Assembly: GCA_024449915.1 (NCBI GenBank)
Contig: JAMZAV010000026.1
Span: forward strand, 434,001 to 498,000
From: Sweltsa coloradensis
Lineage: Eukaryota; Arthropoda; Insecta; Plecoptera; Chloroperlidae
Reading direction: 5' to 3'
DNA: 64,000 nt
The notes beneath the pieces are model-generated. The model ran no database searches. It was not told the origin of the DNA and saw only the letters and a program-made list of their open reading frames with translations. The position numbers and the translations under genes were made by a program. Below, piece after piece: positions 1-12,105 of the stretch; the stretch's first letter is position 1; every line of letters begins with the position of its first letter.

Positions 1-325
1 CACCTGCAATAAAACTTTCGTGTATAACTACCCGACCATAGCCGGCAATACAAATAACTTGCGAACAACGAATCCTTTAAGTCAAGTTGATAGTCAACTT
101 GAACATCGTCGGATGCTCTCTAAATTCTGTTCTTCACTGCCACAGTGACTGCAATTGCTATGGGTGGTACTAATTAAATTAGGCCTAGAGCTAACTCACT
201 TCCTTTACATTGGTGGGATGCATAAAAAACATTCCATGCTTTAGGCATACTATTCAACATTGTAGAGGATCAGAGGTACGACTGTTTTTGTGTTACCAGA
301 AGTATAAAATAATTTGATCTGTAAG

Positions 326-1043
326 ACTAGGAAAACGCTAAAGTCCCGCCGCGTTGATGGATGAGCTTTTTAAAGTTTTAAGTTTGCTTGGGATATCTTT
401 ACTTTTGCAAGTGCTTTGTTTTGCTGTCTACGCATTGTAGGTGAATGTTGTCAAGTTTCTATTTGTTCTTGTCAATTGGTATTATTAACCGTAAAAAACT
501 TATATTAAAAGCTTTATTTCTATGGATTCTGGCTAACTTTTCAACTTTTTCTTTCAAAGTACTACATCACCATAACCTAAATGTCATGTATAATTGAACG
601 TGAAACCCCACCCGTTTGGTCAGAATTGGCCAATGCACGAAATATCGTACAAAAAACAAAATCTTATATTAAAAGCTTTATTTTTAAATTCTGCTAACTT
701 TCACTTTTTTTTCCAAAATGTCTAAATTCACATAACTTAATTCATCGTATAATTGAACGTTTAAGCTTCACCGTTTGGTCAACTGGCCCAATGGAAAACT
801 CGAAAATATCGTCTCAACAAAATGAAAAAAATCGTAAAAGTACGAATTCCATGAAATTCTGTTCTTCGATTGTACCCAAAAATGGCAAGTCTAGTTCAGA
901 GATTTCGAAGGTCCTGTCAAATTTTCCTTTAGCATCGCATGCGTTCCGGTAGAGAGCGAAACAAACAGCAGAAAAACAAACAAAAAACACCCGCGTAAGA
1001 TTTTGGGGGTCGGTGAAATTGAGTCCGCTTCGACTCATTCCAA
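326..1043 (+). repeat. ACTAGGAAAACGC repeat, subfamily B
   Basis: This copy starts ACTAGGAAAACGCTAAAG with CCGCCGCGTTGATGGATGAGC just downstream and ends near GACTCATTCC. It resembles the copy at 22972-23557 through the whole length (shared ACCCGTTTGGTCAGAAT and CAGAGATTTCGAAGGTCC), but part of the middle (about 490-700) is duplicated in tandem. The open frames inside it are not credible genes. Confidence 0.8.
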
Positions 1044-1671
1044 TAATAATGTATTTCTTTATTCGCGGTCTTTTATCTTGTGCTAGGCCTACTGATAATG
1101 TATATTTTGTCAAATTTTAGTGGGGGAAAAGTGACTACTAAATTAACCTTATCTTAACTCTTGCCTTTTCCTACTAACCTACCTTAGTTCCTAAGGACAT
1201 AGCTAGGCCTACTTGGCAGATACCAATGGCTTTTTCCATTGGCCGCACTGAATGCGAACTAACATCAGAATCATCATCCATTGGGAATTTGAGTGTGAGC
1301 TCACTGCCAGTGCACGGACACCATTATTATTATTTTATTTATTATTTTTATTATTGGCGGTGCATTAGGAACTAGAGCTGCACTGAGATGCACTTGGTCT
1401 GAGGGAAGTGCGGACAATTGACGCACGCTTTTTGTTTTTGTTGTGGATTTTGGAAACCTCAAGCAAGACCGCATCAATGAAGGAGATTTGTTGCTATAAT
1501 AAGTTAAACTCAAACAAAGTGAACAATAAAATACAGGGTCGCATTTATGATGTTGTTAATTAACAGCTATTCTGACAATCTGACAACAAGGTATGGCAGG
1601 CTACGTATCGTTTTTGCGAGGGCTAGGCTTAAGCTTACAGTATTCTGTGTAGCCAAGAATCATGATTATGC
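1044..1671. other. non-coding, no gene seen
   Basis: This stretch holds AT-rich unique-looking sequence with a short ATT-rich simple repeat near 1323-1350. I see no exon, RNA gene or element border. Confidence 0.6.
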
Positions 1672-2753
1672 TAGGGCTGTGCAAATAGTGATTTTTCAGT
1701 TCGAATCGAATATGAAATAATGAATAATTTTACTTTTGAATAGTTTCAAATAATGATTGGAATAATAGCATTTTTTCATTAAGTTGAGTTTTATTAATTA
1801 GTGTTTGATATTTACACGAGATCAACGTCAAGATTTGTATGTAGGCCTACCTTAGGCTTGCTATCTTTAAAAGAGAAAACGTATCAAGATCAACGTGTCT
1901 TTTCAAGTGACTGACAAGGGGTGATGTTGCTGCAAAATAAAAAAAAAACGTAGACCATAGATGGCCTAAGCTGATAGGGGCTTATATTTTGAGCATAGGT
2001 CCCACTGAAAATCGTGACTTGATAACATGCCTAGACCTTGCCTAACCTAACTAGGCCTAAACCTAGGGCCTAGCTTAGGCCTAGGCTACCACAAATCAAG
2101 ACAAGTCTGACTTGAAAACATGCCCTAGGCCTAGGCTGGTCCTAATCACAAAGATAAGTGATAGGTATAGGCCTAGCCGAAGCCTAGCCTCACTAATTTC
2201 AGTGAAACCGAGTTCTAGCTGCTAGCCTAGGGCTTTCTAAACCCAAAGCCTGGGGCTAGGCTTTGAATCCAAGAGAACTTGTGTCTGTCAAAAGAAAAAC
2301 AGTCCCAAATGGGGTTTGAACTTGAAGGCAAATGCCTTGTAACGCGTCTTCATCTTTCACTTCATCTTTCACAACTTAATACAGCACAAGAACACCAAAA
2401 TAATTAGGTAGTTTAATCATTAAAAAATTGCAAAGACAACAAACACTCGTCAAAACAATCACAATGAAGCAGTTCAAAGACAATGTTATGAAGGTTTTTA
2501 TGCCATTTTTGTTCACACCACAAAAAATTTCTATTTGACGCTAGCGCGATCTGTCGGCGAAAACGTCACCTTCTTGCACTAGGAATCAAAAGTTGAGCTC
2601 TGTCGGCAAAAATTCAAACTCTTTGCACTTTAAGCAGGCTTTTTAACAGATACCGCGAGACTTTCAATCAAGCCAAAATAGTTGGAATTTCGAATCGAAT
2701 GTTTAAAAAAAAAAACGAATATTGTTCGAAAGTCTAATATTCACACAGCCCTA
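1672..2753. mobile_element. hAT-type non-autonomous element
   Basis: The ends are TAGGGCTGTGCAAATA and, inverted, TAGGGCTGTGTGAATA. They match the TIRs of the elements at 55127 and 56539. The interior contains TTCGAA-rich ends and a block dense in TAGGCCTA (about 2030-2240). No clear 8-bp duplication is left (flanks GATTATGC and GATGCCGT), so it is old or rearranged. No transposase is seen. Confidence 0.7.
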
Positions 2754-2825
2754 GATGCCGTAGTAGAGCCAAGGTCCTAGCTGTCTAATTTTGTTTTACT
2801 AGGGAAAGCCAAAGTAGTTGATTAC

Positions 2826-2938
2826 GAGTGAGTGACCCATGTGTTGAGTACCTGGGAACATCCCCTTTCCTCCCCTATACCTAAGGCTGGATCTAGCCCA
2901 GTATGGGGAATGATACCTGGTATTCAACACATGGCTCA
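2826..2938. repeat. short fold-back next to a SINE
   Basis: GAGTGAGTGACCCATGTGTT at the left is mirrored by AACACATGGCTCACTCACTC at the right. A half copy of the left arm with its downstream CCTAAGGCTGGATCT occurs at 7792-7865, which shows it is dispersed. Confidence 0.65.
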
Positions 2939-3662
2939 CTCACTCACTCAATGTGGGAGACCTGGGTTCAATCCCCTGGTCGGATAAGATTTTGTAGTTT
3001 ATGGATTGTATTTAAAAAAAATATTTAACATGTTTTGAAATGCATATGATATAATGCAGATTAGTTTACATCAACTGTGACAATACTATGGAAAACATAG
3101 CCAGCATAAAATACGAGTAAAGATTGCAAGGTTTACCCAATCTCTCAGCGGAATCTGGTGATACCTTGAGCGTGCAAATTTCAATACTCTTTGGTCACTG
3201 CATAACTGCATTACAAATAATTTTTCCACTGCCTCCATCGCAACCCAAGATCCCCTAGATTTCCGCTAGGCTTCGCTGCTGCGCACAGGCCGAAAAACCT
3301 CCGCCAGGAGTAGATACAGGGGGGACCTTGATGGCAACCGAGTAACATCTAAGAAGCAGTGATTTTTTCAAAAGTGAAACCCTTGTCCTTAAAAGAATTC
3401 CTACTCATGTTAGGCCTATTTTTCAGTTTATTATTTCTTGTAGGTTTAAATCAAAATGGATTGTGCTCATTTTGTTAGCAGTTCTCACTTACATGGTCAC
3501 GGATGTCTGTATAAAATTTCAGCTCAATCTATTTGGCCGTTGGCCGTATGAGCCCGGATAGACAGACATTTAACATACAGACAAAGGTCACGGCCAAGGC
3601 CCGATCGAATAGCGTTATACCGGTTAAGACTTTGTTTCGCTACGCTCACTCGTCTTAATTAT
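2939..3662 (+). repeat. tRNA-derived SINE-like repeat
   Basis: The head has a B-box-like GGTTCAATCCC (truncated at the A box), then TTTATGGATTGTATT, a body shared with 12106-12972 (AAAGATTGCAAGGTTTRCYCAATCTC), a TAAAATTTCAGCTCAATCT module with ACAGACA runs, and an end CGCTACGCTCACTCGTCTTA. The copy at 12.1 kb confirms the consensus order. Confidence 0.7.
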
Positions 3663-5120
3663 CGTTTAGTTTTGAATAAAGTTCTAGTTGTCGTGTCCCT
3701 TGATAAGGTTTTTTATTTGTCACTTCTATTTACTCCGCCAGCTGATCAGCGTCTGAAAAGGTCACCATGTTTGCACGATTTTTACTAATTCTAATTCCAT
3801 TGGGGATTGAACTAGACTGCGTAAGTGCAGCACTCGGCGAATGCAATGACGTCACCTTGTCGTTTCAATGCAAACTAAATGCGTACTATGTGCATGCCAA
3901 TGGAAAACACCAACAAATTAATAAAAATGTTTTCTTTATTGCTTTGTTCCAAACCTACCTTTTGATGACTATTTAAAATTCCGATCCGCTGATTGGCCAT
4001 AATTCAGCTGTTGCCGACAGCATCGACAATTTTTTTTTCCTTGCTTGTGCGAAGTTTGCCTCTTCAGCCATTCTGTCTTGCTATCCAATACTATAAGACT
4101 GCCTCCTTTTCTATCCTGCTCAGCTCATCGGGCAGGGAGTCAATGTCACTCTTGAGGGCGGCGCATCTAAAGAGATGCGCTCTGTCTTGGTCTTCTAAAT
4201 TACAAAGTTTACAGGTGGCCGGTGCGTTGGTAATGACAAGGTTGCTCCGGAACAACCTTTTCTAGTTTTTGTAGTGTTTCTCTGTTTAATGTTATGTTTT
4301 TGTTTCTTTTACAGAGTTGCTTCTTTGGAGTGGAGTTAAGAAAGGCCCTCCTCGTAAAGAGAAGTTTCCGGAGTTGGCTGTTTTAATTAAGTCGTTTAAA
4401 GCGGCCATTGAATCTATTTAATGTGATCAGTGTATCATTTTCTTGTGTCTTTATAAACACTGCAAATATCAACTGAGCACTAGTATTAGTTAGCCCAGAC
4501 TTGATTATGACAGTATGTCTGTGTTGAATGTGTCGTTCATATCTTTAAATGCACTAACTTTCAAAATTTCTATGAAATGGTCCTTGAGGATTTGGTTTTA
4601 ACTTTTAAACCACAACTTAATCACATTTTTATTTCTAATTTTAAGATGACAGTGGTAAAGGTAGTTGCCCATGGTACCACTTATATTTTGTCCCTGTAAT
4701 GCGGTGTACTTAGTTACTTACCTTGAAAACTTTGGGTCTTGACGTCTTAATTTTAACCTGTAACTAATGCCTTCAAACCTTCAGTTGAATCTACTAGTGT
4801 ATGATGCATTGGATTTAAAGAATTTTAATTCCCTCCCTTTGCTGATGTTTCTTGATGGCTGAAGACTTGGAGGCAATACTGTTAAAAAGACTGAAAGTAT
4901 TTTAAGTATTTATCATAGTTTGTATGATGTTAAGCATTTAACTTGGGACCAAATTTTTGGGTGTTCACCTTCTATATAAACTATTATTACCTTATTTAAC
5001 CTGTAAAAATATCTCGATGTAAATGTAATTAATTGAATGTAATAAACTTTCAGTTTTGTCACAATCGATCTAGTTTTAATCCTGGGATGTAATTTAAGTC
5101 ATTTTTTGCTATAGGTCTAT
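3663..5120. other. non-coding, no gene seen
   Basis: AT-rich sequence with scattered open frames of under 95 codons that show no similarity I recognise. A stretch at 4210-4260 (GGTTGCTCCGGAACAACCTT) resembles sequence at 40258-40285 and may be a SINE remnant. Confidence 0.5.
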
Positions 5121-5124
5121 TTGC

Positions 5125-5400
5125 AAGGTTGTTATAGTGGTCCCAACGAAAGAATGCAGGTGGCTCGAAATTGTTTTCCCAACATAACAACTTTGTCAAT
5201 TCTAATCACGCTAGCTCAGCGTGGATCTTGCAAACGGAAGAAGTCTGTGATCTAGCACAGATAATTTTTACTTGCGTTGGTAAAGATATTTCCTTTCATA
5301 CACCAAGGCGACATTCCATTCACCGCGTATTCATTCTACCCCCACCACTACCAAGCATCTGCATTCTTTCGTTGGAGCAAGTATATGAATGTTCATCTTG
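5125..5400 (+). repeat. dispersed repeat, pair of 36625-36850
   Basis: The order GTTATAGT...GAATGCAGGTGGCTCGAAATT, TTTTTACTTGCGTTGGTAAAG and TTTCATACACCAAGGCGA recurs at 36625-36850 with about 80 percent agreement by eye. It is a diverged dispersed repeat of unknown class. Confidence 0.6.
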
Positions 5401-6320
5401 CTAGTTGACCTGTTTTATCTCATTTATTAAACTTGTAGGAGCTAAAATAATTGAATGGTTTTCGTTGATAAACATTGCAATATATTGTCTAACTAGGAAA
5501 ATACCAAAGGTATTGGTGAGTGGCAAGCTATGTTTCGTTCTGAAATTGAACTAGGCTAGATGTCCAGAATTATATGATCACTAAACTCAATTAAACCGTG
5601 TTACAGTGTACTAATACGTGGGATTATGGGGAACCCAGCGGCCCAAGTTTTTTAAACCTAGGTACGTTTGCAGTTGCCTCTGAAAACGAGTGACTTTGAG
5701 GGTCACGTGATTACCAAATCATACGCGTTCGTTTTGAGCCGGATGCAAAATTTTAAATCACAACGTACGTTTCATACAAATTATCAAACGACAAGCTTTT
5801 TGGCCGTGGGTGGAAACGTTTAAATTTGAAAACTTCCATTGGGTTCAAAATGTACATTTTGATAGTCTTGTGACCTTTCAAGTCACTCTAGGCATAATAA
5901 TACGCCGTTCTGATTGGTTGGGCTGAGCTTGGACTCCGACACAGATTTATCCCACAACGTACGGTACGTTTTGTTTTAAAAACTTGCATTCTACTCAAGT
6001 CTACAAAATGAGGTGGGGTAGGTTTACGTTTTGACGGTGGCTTGTGGCTGCAAACGCCATTTTAAAAACTACGGTCTCAGCCCCCAGGGCTTTGGTACCC
6101 TGGGCAAAATAAATTTTGTCACTTATTTTCTTAAGTTGCTGGATTTAAGTCCAAAATTTAGGAATTTTTATGAGCTTGCCACTGAGTAATTTAACATGTG
6201 GAGCTAGCTCTAATAATATAGGCCTATTAGATTATTTCCACGGTAGTTTGTTAAATTACATACCAGTACAGTATATTATTAACGACGAATCCATCCATTC
6301 CATCCATTCAGATGTATAAT
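5401..6320. other. non-coding, no gene seen
   Basis: No exon is visible. Weak inverted similarity links 5628-5680 and 6045-6110 (both contain GTTTGCAG and a GGG/CCC-rich end), which may be an old fold-back, but I could not define ends. Confidence 0.45.
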
Positions 6321-6351
6321 GCAACTACAATTCAGAGATTAAAATGTACCC

Positions 6352-6424
6352 GTCCTGATGGTCTAGTGGTTAAGACGTCCACCTGGAATGTGGGAGATCC
6401 GTGGTTCGATTCCCGGTTGGGGCG
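6352..6424 (+). tRNA. tRNA-like sequence (SINE head or pseudo-tRNA)
   Basis: The cloverleaf is partly intact. The acceptor GTCCTGA pairs with TTGGGGC allowing G-U, the D-stem is GTCT/AGAC, and an anticodon stem CCAC/GTGG encloses loop CTGGAAT (anticodon GGA if read literally). The T-stem is poor. The A box (TGGTCTAGTGG) and B box (GGTTCGATTCC) are good pol III promoter matches. It is flanked by an inverted repeat, ACAATTCAGAGATTAAAA and TTTTAATTTCTGAATTGT. The tail matches the SINE-like repeats at 2.9 and 12.1 kb, so a functional tRNA is unlikely. Confidence 0.55.
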
Positions 6425-8125
6425 GACTTTTTTAATTTCTGAATTGTAGTAAATAGAAACGACAATATTTAAACTTCTGTTAAAGGCCTATTGTGAATAA
6501 TGTTGAAAATTGAGAGGTCTTCGCGGTGTCTGAAGAAAACGATAAGAGTGCATGCGCGTGACTTGCAGCATGTTTTGATCGCGAGCACTTTGAAGAATAC
6601 TAAAAATTAAAAGGCCTTATAATGGGAGATCGTTTAAACTCACAAAAACCAGACTGCTTTGTTTAGTCCGTCAACAAGTCATTTTAGATACTAAAACGAA
6701 TGATGAAAGCACTGCCTCCAGATGTTGCTCGTAGTTCCTTGTTAACACTGTGCGCGTGAACAGGCAGGGAGCGAGGAGCCACATTTAGGAGGCAGTGGAT
6801 GAAAGTGTTCCCAAAACCCTCTAAATAGCACCCAGGTTAAAAAAAAAAAAAAAAAACGGGGTCAAGCCCTCTGGCTGCCCGCGCAACCTCGGATACCCCT
6901 TCGAGACTGTTTTGGGATTTTACGAATTTTAATATTGAATACTTGGCAGGTATGATGGTGACACTGAAATGCATATTTTAACCCTAGTAACATGTAAGTG
7001 ACAGTGCAGCCTATGTAGCCAACATCTTTGGTGTAATTGGCACAACAAAAACAACAAAGGAATTTCCAAAGAAAAAGGAATGAAATTATATTCATTTTGC
7101 TCTCAAATTTAGCAAAATTGAACTACCTTGAACAAAATGTACTCTTAGCTTCCCCCAAACCAAAGACCTATCAATTCCACCCACCCCCCCTACACACACA
7201 CACACACACACAAACAAAAGAAAAGCAGAACGGGGTATGCGCTGTAGGCCTATACGGTGTATATCTAGGTTCAAATCAGGAAATCATAATCAGTGGCGAG
7301 GTGTGACATTCAAAAGTAGGCTTGCAATACAAAAAATTAAACCACCAGTACAACAAATGTGCTTTGTCAAGCAAAGATTTTGTTGGGGGGGTCAGCAACT
7401 CTTGTTACGTAGCCCTGGCAATTGGACGAGAAGCGCAGTTTTATATCGTTTCCATTTTTGATCATATATCATAATATAGTCCTAAATGTTTGTTAAGTGT
7501 AAGACACTCTCACAAATGGGGAGGTGGGTACATTGACCAAATTTACAAAATATCATTCGAGCAAAGAATGCACAAATCAATTTTGTACTGTTCAATTAAT
7601 ATTTAAAATGTTTTGCAATCTTTAATTTCTAATTGAACCCATATGATAACATTTTGTACATTTACTCGGACTATAAAACTTGCTCGTGAAGATGTTTCTG
7701 TTTTGGTGCAACCCCGCACCTTCTTTTTACATCAGAATCACAAAACGGCTCTTTGATGAGCTTATTAGGAAAATGCCAAAGTTGTTCTAAGATGAGTGAG
7801 TGAGCCATGTGTTGAGTACCTGGGAACATTCCATTTCCTCCCCCCACCTAAGGCTGGATCTTTCCTCCCTAGCCTATCATTGTCCACCTCAAATTGTGGT
7901 AGTTACAACTAGGTGTAAAATACAGAATCAGAAATGGGGTTAAAAGGTGTAATATTTCATGGATGGACAAAAGAACAATTTTGTTGTAATTTGACAGCAA
8001 ATTTTGAGGTTATGTTGCCAGCTGTCATTCAATTCAAACACTTTCAGAAGATATCACACTCAATAACATAGCTTTGAGCATTTTCTACAATTCTATTTCA
8101 TATTATTTTATTACCTATTTATTAA
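6425..8125. other. non-coding, simple repeats only
   Basis: This holds an A-run at 6840-6857, a CA microsatellite at 7192-7212 and the half fold-back at 7792-7865. I see no exon or RNA gene. Confidence 0.55.
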
Positions 8126-8830
8126 ACTAGGAAACGCTCAGTTGGACGCGTTGATAAGCGAGCACGTGCTATAGCTAGACCCACATTGCACATAAAATTT
8201 ATGGCGTTTGCGTTTCCAATATTATTTATTATTGCCAAGGTATTTGGGTAAACCCGTGTGTGAAAACCTTTACTTTGTGGATAAAATCCACCGCCATCTA
8301 GAGGACCTTGACTCCCTGGGAAAACTATTTAAACTCTTTGTGCTTAGCCAAATAATAGACTGCTTTCTCGAAAGTATTTTGATTACTTCTAGGTGGCAGT
8401 GTATTAGATAGAAACTTCGCGCGTCTTTTCGTTGCCATGGCAACGTTACTTTTGTTATAATGTAATTTCCATCTACACTACTTATCGGATCAAAATAAAA
8501 TTTACATATTCTTGACCGGACGGACATTCTAAATGATTTGGCTATCTCAGATTTTGTCGCCGGTTAGTTTGAAAAAAAACTTTCGATTAACTTTAATGTA
8601 ACTTTTTAACTTTTTGAACGATTTTGCCACAAAACTAATGGCATTCAATCGAGAACAAAGCTTGCGGATGGTCAAAATTTCAACTCGATCCGAGCCTCCG
8701 TTCGAACGTTTATCGCGAGACATACAAACAAAAAAAAAACAAACAAACAAACAAACAAAAAAAAAAACAAAACCAGTGACTAATTTTTCCGGCAGAGTCA
8801 AATGGAAACGCTCGCTTCGCTCGCTTAATA
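8126..8830 (+). repeat. ACTAGGAAACGC repeat, subfamily C
   Basis: This starts ACTAGGAAACGCTCAG with AAGCGAGCAC downstream and ends GCTCGCTTCGCTCGCTTAAT, so short start and end motifs are complementary. The internal module is TCAAAATTTCAACTCGATCC...CGTTCGAACG followed by an ACAAACAAACAAA tract. The right two thirds (8374-8828) recur inverted at 63565-64000. The 191-codon minus-strand frame across it is repeat sequence, not a gene. Confidence 0.85.
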
Positions 8831-9026
8831 ATCGCACATTATAACGGGGTTTATTTTGAAATTGGTGGAAATTTCCATAGTTACACCTTTTACACCTCAA
8901 GAGGCAGGTGCAAAAAGTGTAAAAGTTGTAGTTACCCCCTGGACAAAAGAACACGTCTTTGGAAGAAATACTGTAATTAACCCTGGACAAAAGAACGCAT
9001 ATTTCTTCAAATGTGCAAAAGGTGTA

Positions 9027-9362
9027 ACTAGGAAAACGCTCAAGTCCTGTCGCGTTGTTGAGCGAGCACCGGTACGTGCAACAGCGACCCGAGTACAACA
9101 TTCCCATAATGTTACATACCAATAGTCTTTAAGATCTTGACCGATTTAGTTGAAAATTTGTAAAATAGGAGAGAATGGTGTACTTATTGACCCTGCAAAA
9201 TTTCATGACGATCGGAACATTTTTATTTTTATTTTTTATAACCAACGATTGGATTTTGATCAAAAACTATACAGCAACCCAAGGTGGTATGTACATGTGT
9301 TAAAAATTTCAGGTGGATCAGAGAAACGGTGCGACCTGTACCGAAGCAGTAACATTAATAAA
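9027..9362 (+). repeat. ACTAGGAAAACGC repeat, truncated copy
   Basis: The start ACTAGGAAAACGCTCAAG and GTTGAGCGAGCACC are present. Two AAATTTCA modules follow (GCAAAATTTCATGACGATCGG and AAAAATTTCAGGTGGATCAG). It is cut off by the next copy at 9363. Confidence 0.7.
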
Positions 9363-10109
9363 ACTAGGAAAACGTTTAAGTCCCGCCGCGTTGTTGGATG
9401 AGCGTAATTGGTGCATTGAGTAGCCAAGTGTTATACGGATTTTCTGTTCTGTGAAAAAATCATTACTAAGTTGAAGATTTTTTTAAAATTCATTTCAATT
9501 AAATTAAAAATACATTTCAATTTAATTTTTTTTTAATTAATCGTAATTTAAAAAAAATCGTAAAATATCGATTTTCATAAGAAATAATTATTCAATTGTA
9601 CTCAAATTTCACACAAATATATTAATTCATAAAATTAAGGTTCTGTGAAAAAATCATTACAATCAGATAAAGCATGTAGGTGTTATAAGTCAAAGAATTG
9701 ATTTAAAAAAGAAAAAACCCGTAAAATTTTGATTTTCATGAGAAATAATTTTTCGGTTGCGCTTAAATTTCACACGAATACCTAATTTCATAAAATTAAG
9801 GTTCTGTGAAAAAATCATTAAAATCGGATAAAGCATGTAGGTGTTAAGTCGATGAAATTTTTAAAAAATCGAAAAAAATCGTAAAATTGCGATTTTCATG
9901 AGAAATAATTTTTCGATTGCGCTCAAAAACGTGGCAGTTCTAAGTTCAGAGATTTCGAAGGCCTCCATATAATTTCATCGCATTCGGAGTATCGGTTTAG
10001 CCGGAATCGTGTGGACAAACAGACAAAAATACAAAAAAAAGAAAAAAAAAACATTCCGGAATTTTTTTCTCCAGTGTAGTAGAATGGAATCTTCGCTACG
10101 CTCATCCAA
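9363..10109 (+). repeat. ACTAGGAAAACGC repeat, subfamily A
   Basis: This near-complete copy runs from ACTAGGAAAACGTTTAAG to CGCTACGCTCATCCAA. The interior is AT-rich and repeats an approximately 190-bp unit (AAGGTTCTGTGAAAAAATCATT...AAAGCATGTAGGTGTTA). The 3' module is ATTTCATCGCATTCGGAGTA...GGAATCGTG, then ACAAACAGACAAAAATAC and an A-rich tract. Confidence 0.85.
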
Positions 10110-10225
10110 AAAAAACAGACATTCGAGCCTTAAGAGTCAATTGGAGGCGTTCGCTCAAAAATAGATGGGCAAAAGAACAGACCTATAGGCTAGAGTGGCG
10201 CATTATGGCCTTACTGTTGAAACTC
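10110..10225 (+). repeat. short segment duplicated at 11847-11970
   Basis: ACAGACATTCGAGCC through GGCGCATTATGGCC and TTACTGTTGAAACTCA is found again at 11847-11970 in the same orientation. The core CTAGGCTAGAGTGGCGCATT also occurs at 37731-37755. The two copies bracket a 1.6 kb block containing a repeat and a tandem array, which suggests a segmental or element-mediated duplication. Confidence 0.7.
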
Positions 10226-10990
10226 ACTAGGAAAACGCTTAAGTCCCGCCGCGTTGTTGGATGAGCGTAATTGGTGCATTGAGCTGCCATGTGTTATGCG
10301 AATTTTCAGTTGTTCTGTGGCAAAATCATTACTAAGTTGAAATTTTTTAAATTAAATTAAAAATTAACTATTTTTTTTTTTTTTTTTTTAATAAATCGTA
10401 ATTGTTTAAAAAAATCGTAAAATTGCGATTTTTATAAGAAATAATTTCTCGATTGCGCTCAAATTTTACACTAATATATTAATTCATAAAATAAAGGTTC
10501 TTCGAAAAAATCATTACAATCGGATAAAGCATGTAGGTGTTATAAGTCAAAGAATTGTTTAAAAAAAGAAAAAAACCTGTAAAATTTCGATTTTTATGAT
10601 AAATATTTTTTCAATTGCGCTCAAATTTCACAAAAATATTTTAATTCATAAAATAAAGGTTCTGTGCAAAAATCATTAAAATCGGACAAAGCATGTAGGT
10701 GTTATAAGTCGAAGAAATTTTTTAAAAATTGAAAAAAATCGTAAAATTGCGATTTTCATGAGAAAAAATTTTCCGATTGCGCTCAAAAACGTGGCAGTTC
10801 TAAGTTCAGAGATTTCAAAGGCCTCCATAAAATTTCATCGCAATCGGAGTATCGGTTTAGCCGGAATCGTGTGGACAAACAGACAAAAATACAAAAAAAA
10901 AAGAAAGAAAGAAAAAAAAAAAAACATTCCGGATTTTTTTCTCCAGTGTAGTGAAATGGAATCTTCGCTTCGCTCGCTACGCTCATCCAA
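10226..10990 (+). repeat. ACTAGGAAAACGC repeat, subfamily A
   Basis: A full-length copy from ACTAGGAAAACGCTTAAG to CGCTACGCTCATCCAA, highly similar to 9363-10109 and 30117-30879. The short motif GTTGGATGAGCG near the start is the reverse complement of the terminal motif. Confidence 0.85.
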
Positions 10991-11040
10991 TTATACCTTA
11001 TATAGTGAGAGCTGTTAGCGGAAAAATATTGCAAATCCGG

Positions 11041-11840
11041 ATACCAGCGCGAAATTTTGCATAAGGGTAGATTAAAATATCACAATTAAAAATCCGTCGG
11101 GAGGTAAGCGATATCCCACCCCCAACACCCTCTTAATCATCCCCTAAAATTAGAATAATTCATAACTTTAACCCAAAAAATAATTTTTATTCAAATTAGT
11201 TATTAAAATTATGTTTTAATGTGTTTTAACCCAATCGGCCTATTCTCATTTCCTAAACCACATTTTTTCAACCCCCATCCCTAATAGTTTATATTATTTT
11301 TACCTTGATTTCCAGCATTCACCAGTGAGGCACCTAGTGAGTTATCAGCATGAAATTTGGCATGATGGTACATAATAACCTGAAAAATAATAATCCGCCG
11401 GGAGGCAAGCGATATTTCACCCCTATTGTTCTCTACCACCCTTAACTTTTGGAAAACCGTAAGGTAGTATATAATACATTTTGAAGATTTCAATTGCTGA
11501 TTAAAATTATGTGTCGGTGTGTTATAGTCCAGTCAACAAATCATTCATAGAAAACAAACAATTTTTTCACCCCCAACCCTAATAATTATACTTTTAGTGA
11601 CAAACACTGTTTAGTAAGTTACCAACATGAAATTTGGAATGGTGGTGGATAAAAATATAAGAATTACTATTCCGTTGAAGGCAAACAATATTTCACCCCT
11701 AGAGCCCTCTATCATCCCTTAAAATTGGAATTGGTACTAGGTCGTATTCTATACATTGCAATTATTAAAATTATTATCCAATAATATTATGCTCAAGCAT
11801 GTTTCGATCCAATCAACCTAATTTTTCATGTTTTTTCATG
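11041..11840 (+). repeat. diverged tandem repeat, about three units of 275-305 bp
   Basis: Three successive units each contain RCCARCRYGAAATTTKG, then GGAGGCAAGCGATATTTCACCCC-like sequence, then an AT-rich stretch with AATTATTAAAATTATG. Starts are near 11041, 11346 and 11621. Units differ considerably from one another. Confidence 0.7.
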
Positions 11841-12105
11841 TTTTTCAACAGACATTCGAGCCATAAGAGTCAATTGGAGACGCTCGCCGCGCTCGCTAAA
11901 AAATAGATGGACAAAAGAACAGACCTATAGGCTAGAGTGGCGCATTATGGCCTTACTGTTGAAACTCAAAACCCTATCATTTATACCTTATGGTTATATA
12001 ATATCAATCAACTTAAATGCCAATGTTCCTGGATCCGTGACTCGCACACTGTCTAACAACGACTTGGCGTTTTCCTAGTCTAGTTGGCTACGGCACCTTT
12101 ATACC

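Noticed and set aside
3767..3976. 69-codon frame with a signal-peptide-like start
   Set aside because: A hydrophobic start alone is weak; there is no conserved motif, splice context or neighbour to support a gene.
8547..9122. 191-codon minus-strand frame
   Set aside because: It lies across two dispersed repeats and is matched by inverted copies elsewhere; the product is repeat-derived.
10758..11034. Overlapping frames on both strands (KFHRNRSIGLAGIV...)
   Set aside because: The same phrase appears in every ACTAGGAAAACGC repeat and ends in a poly-Lys A-rich tract. I treat it as repeat sequence, though its conservation is noted as a finding.
11041..11840. Tandem units read as a CRISPR-like array
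   Set aside because: Units are 275-305 bp and diverged throughout, with no short identical repeats and unique spacers; the DNA is eukaryotic.
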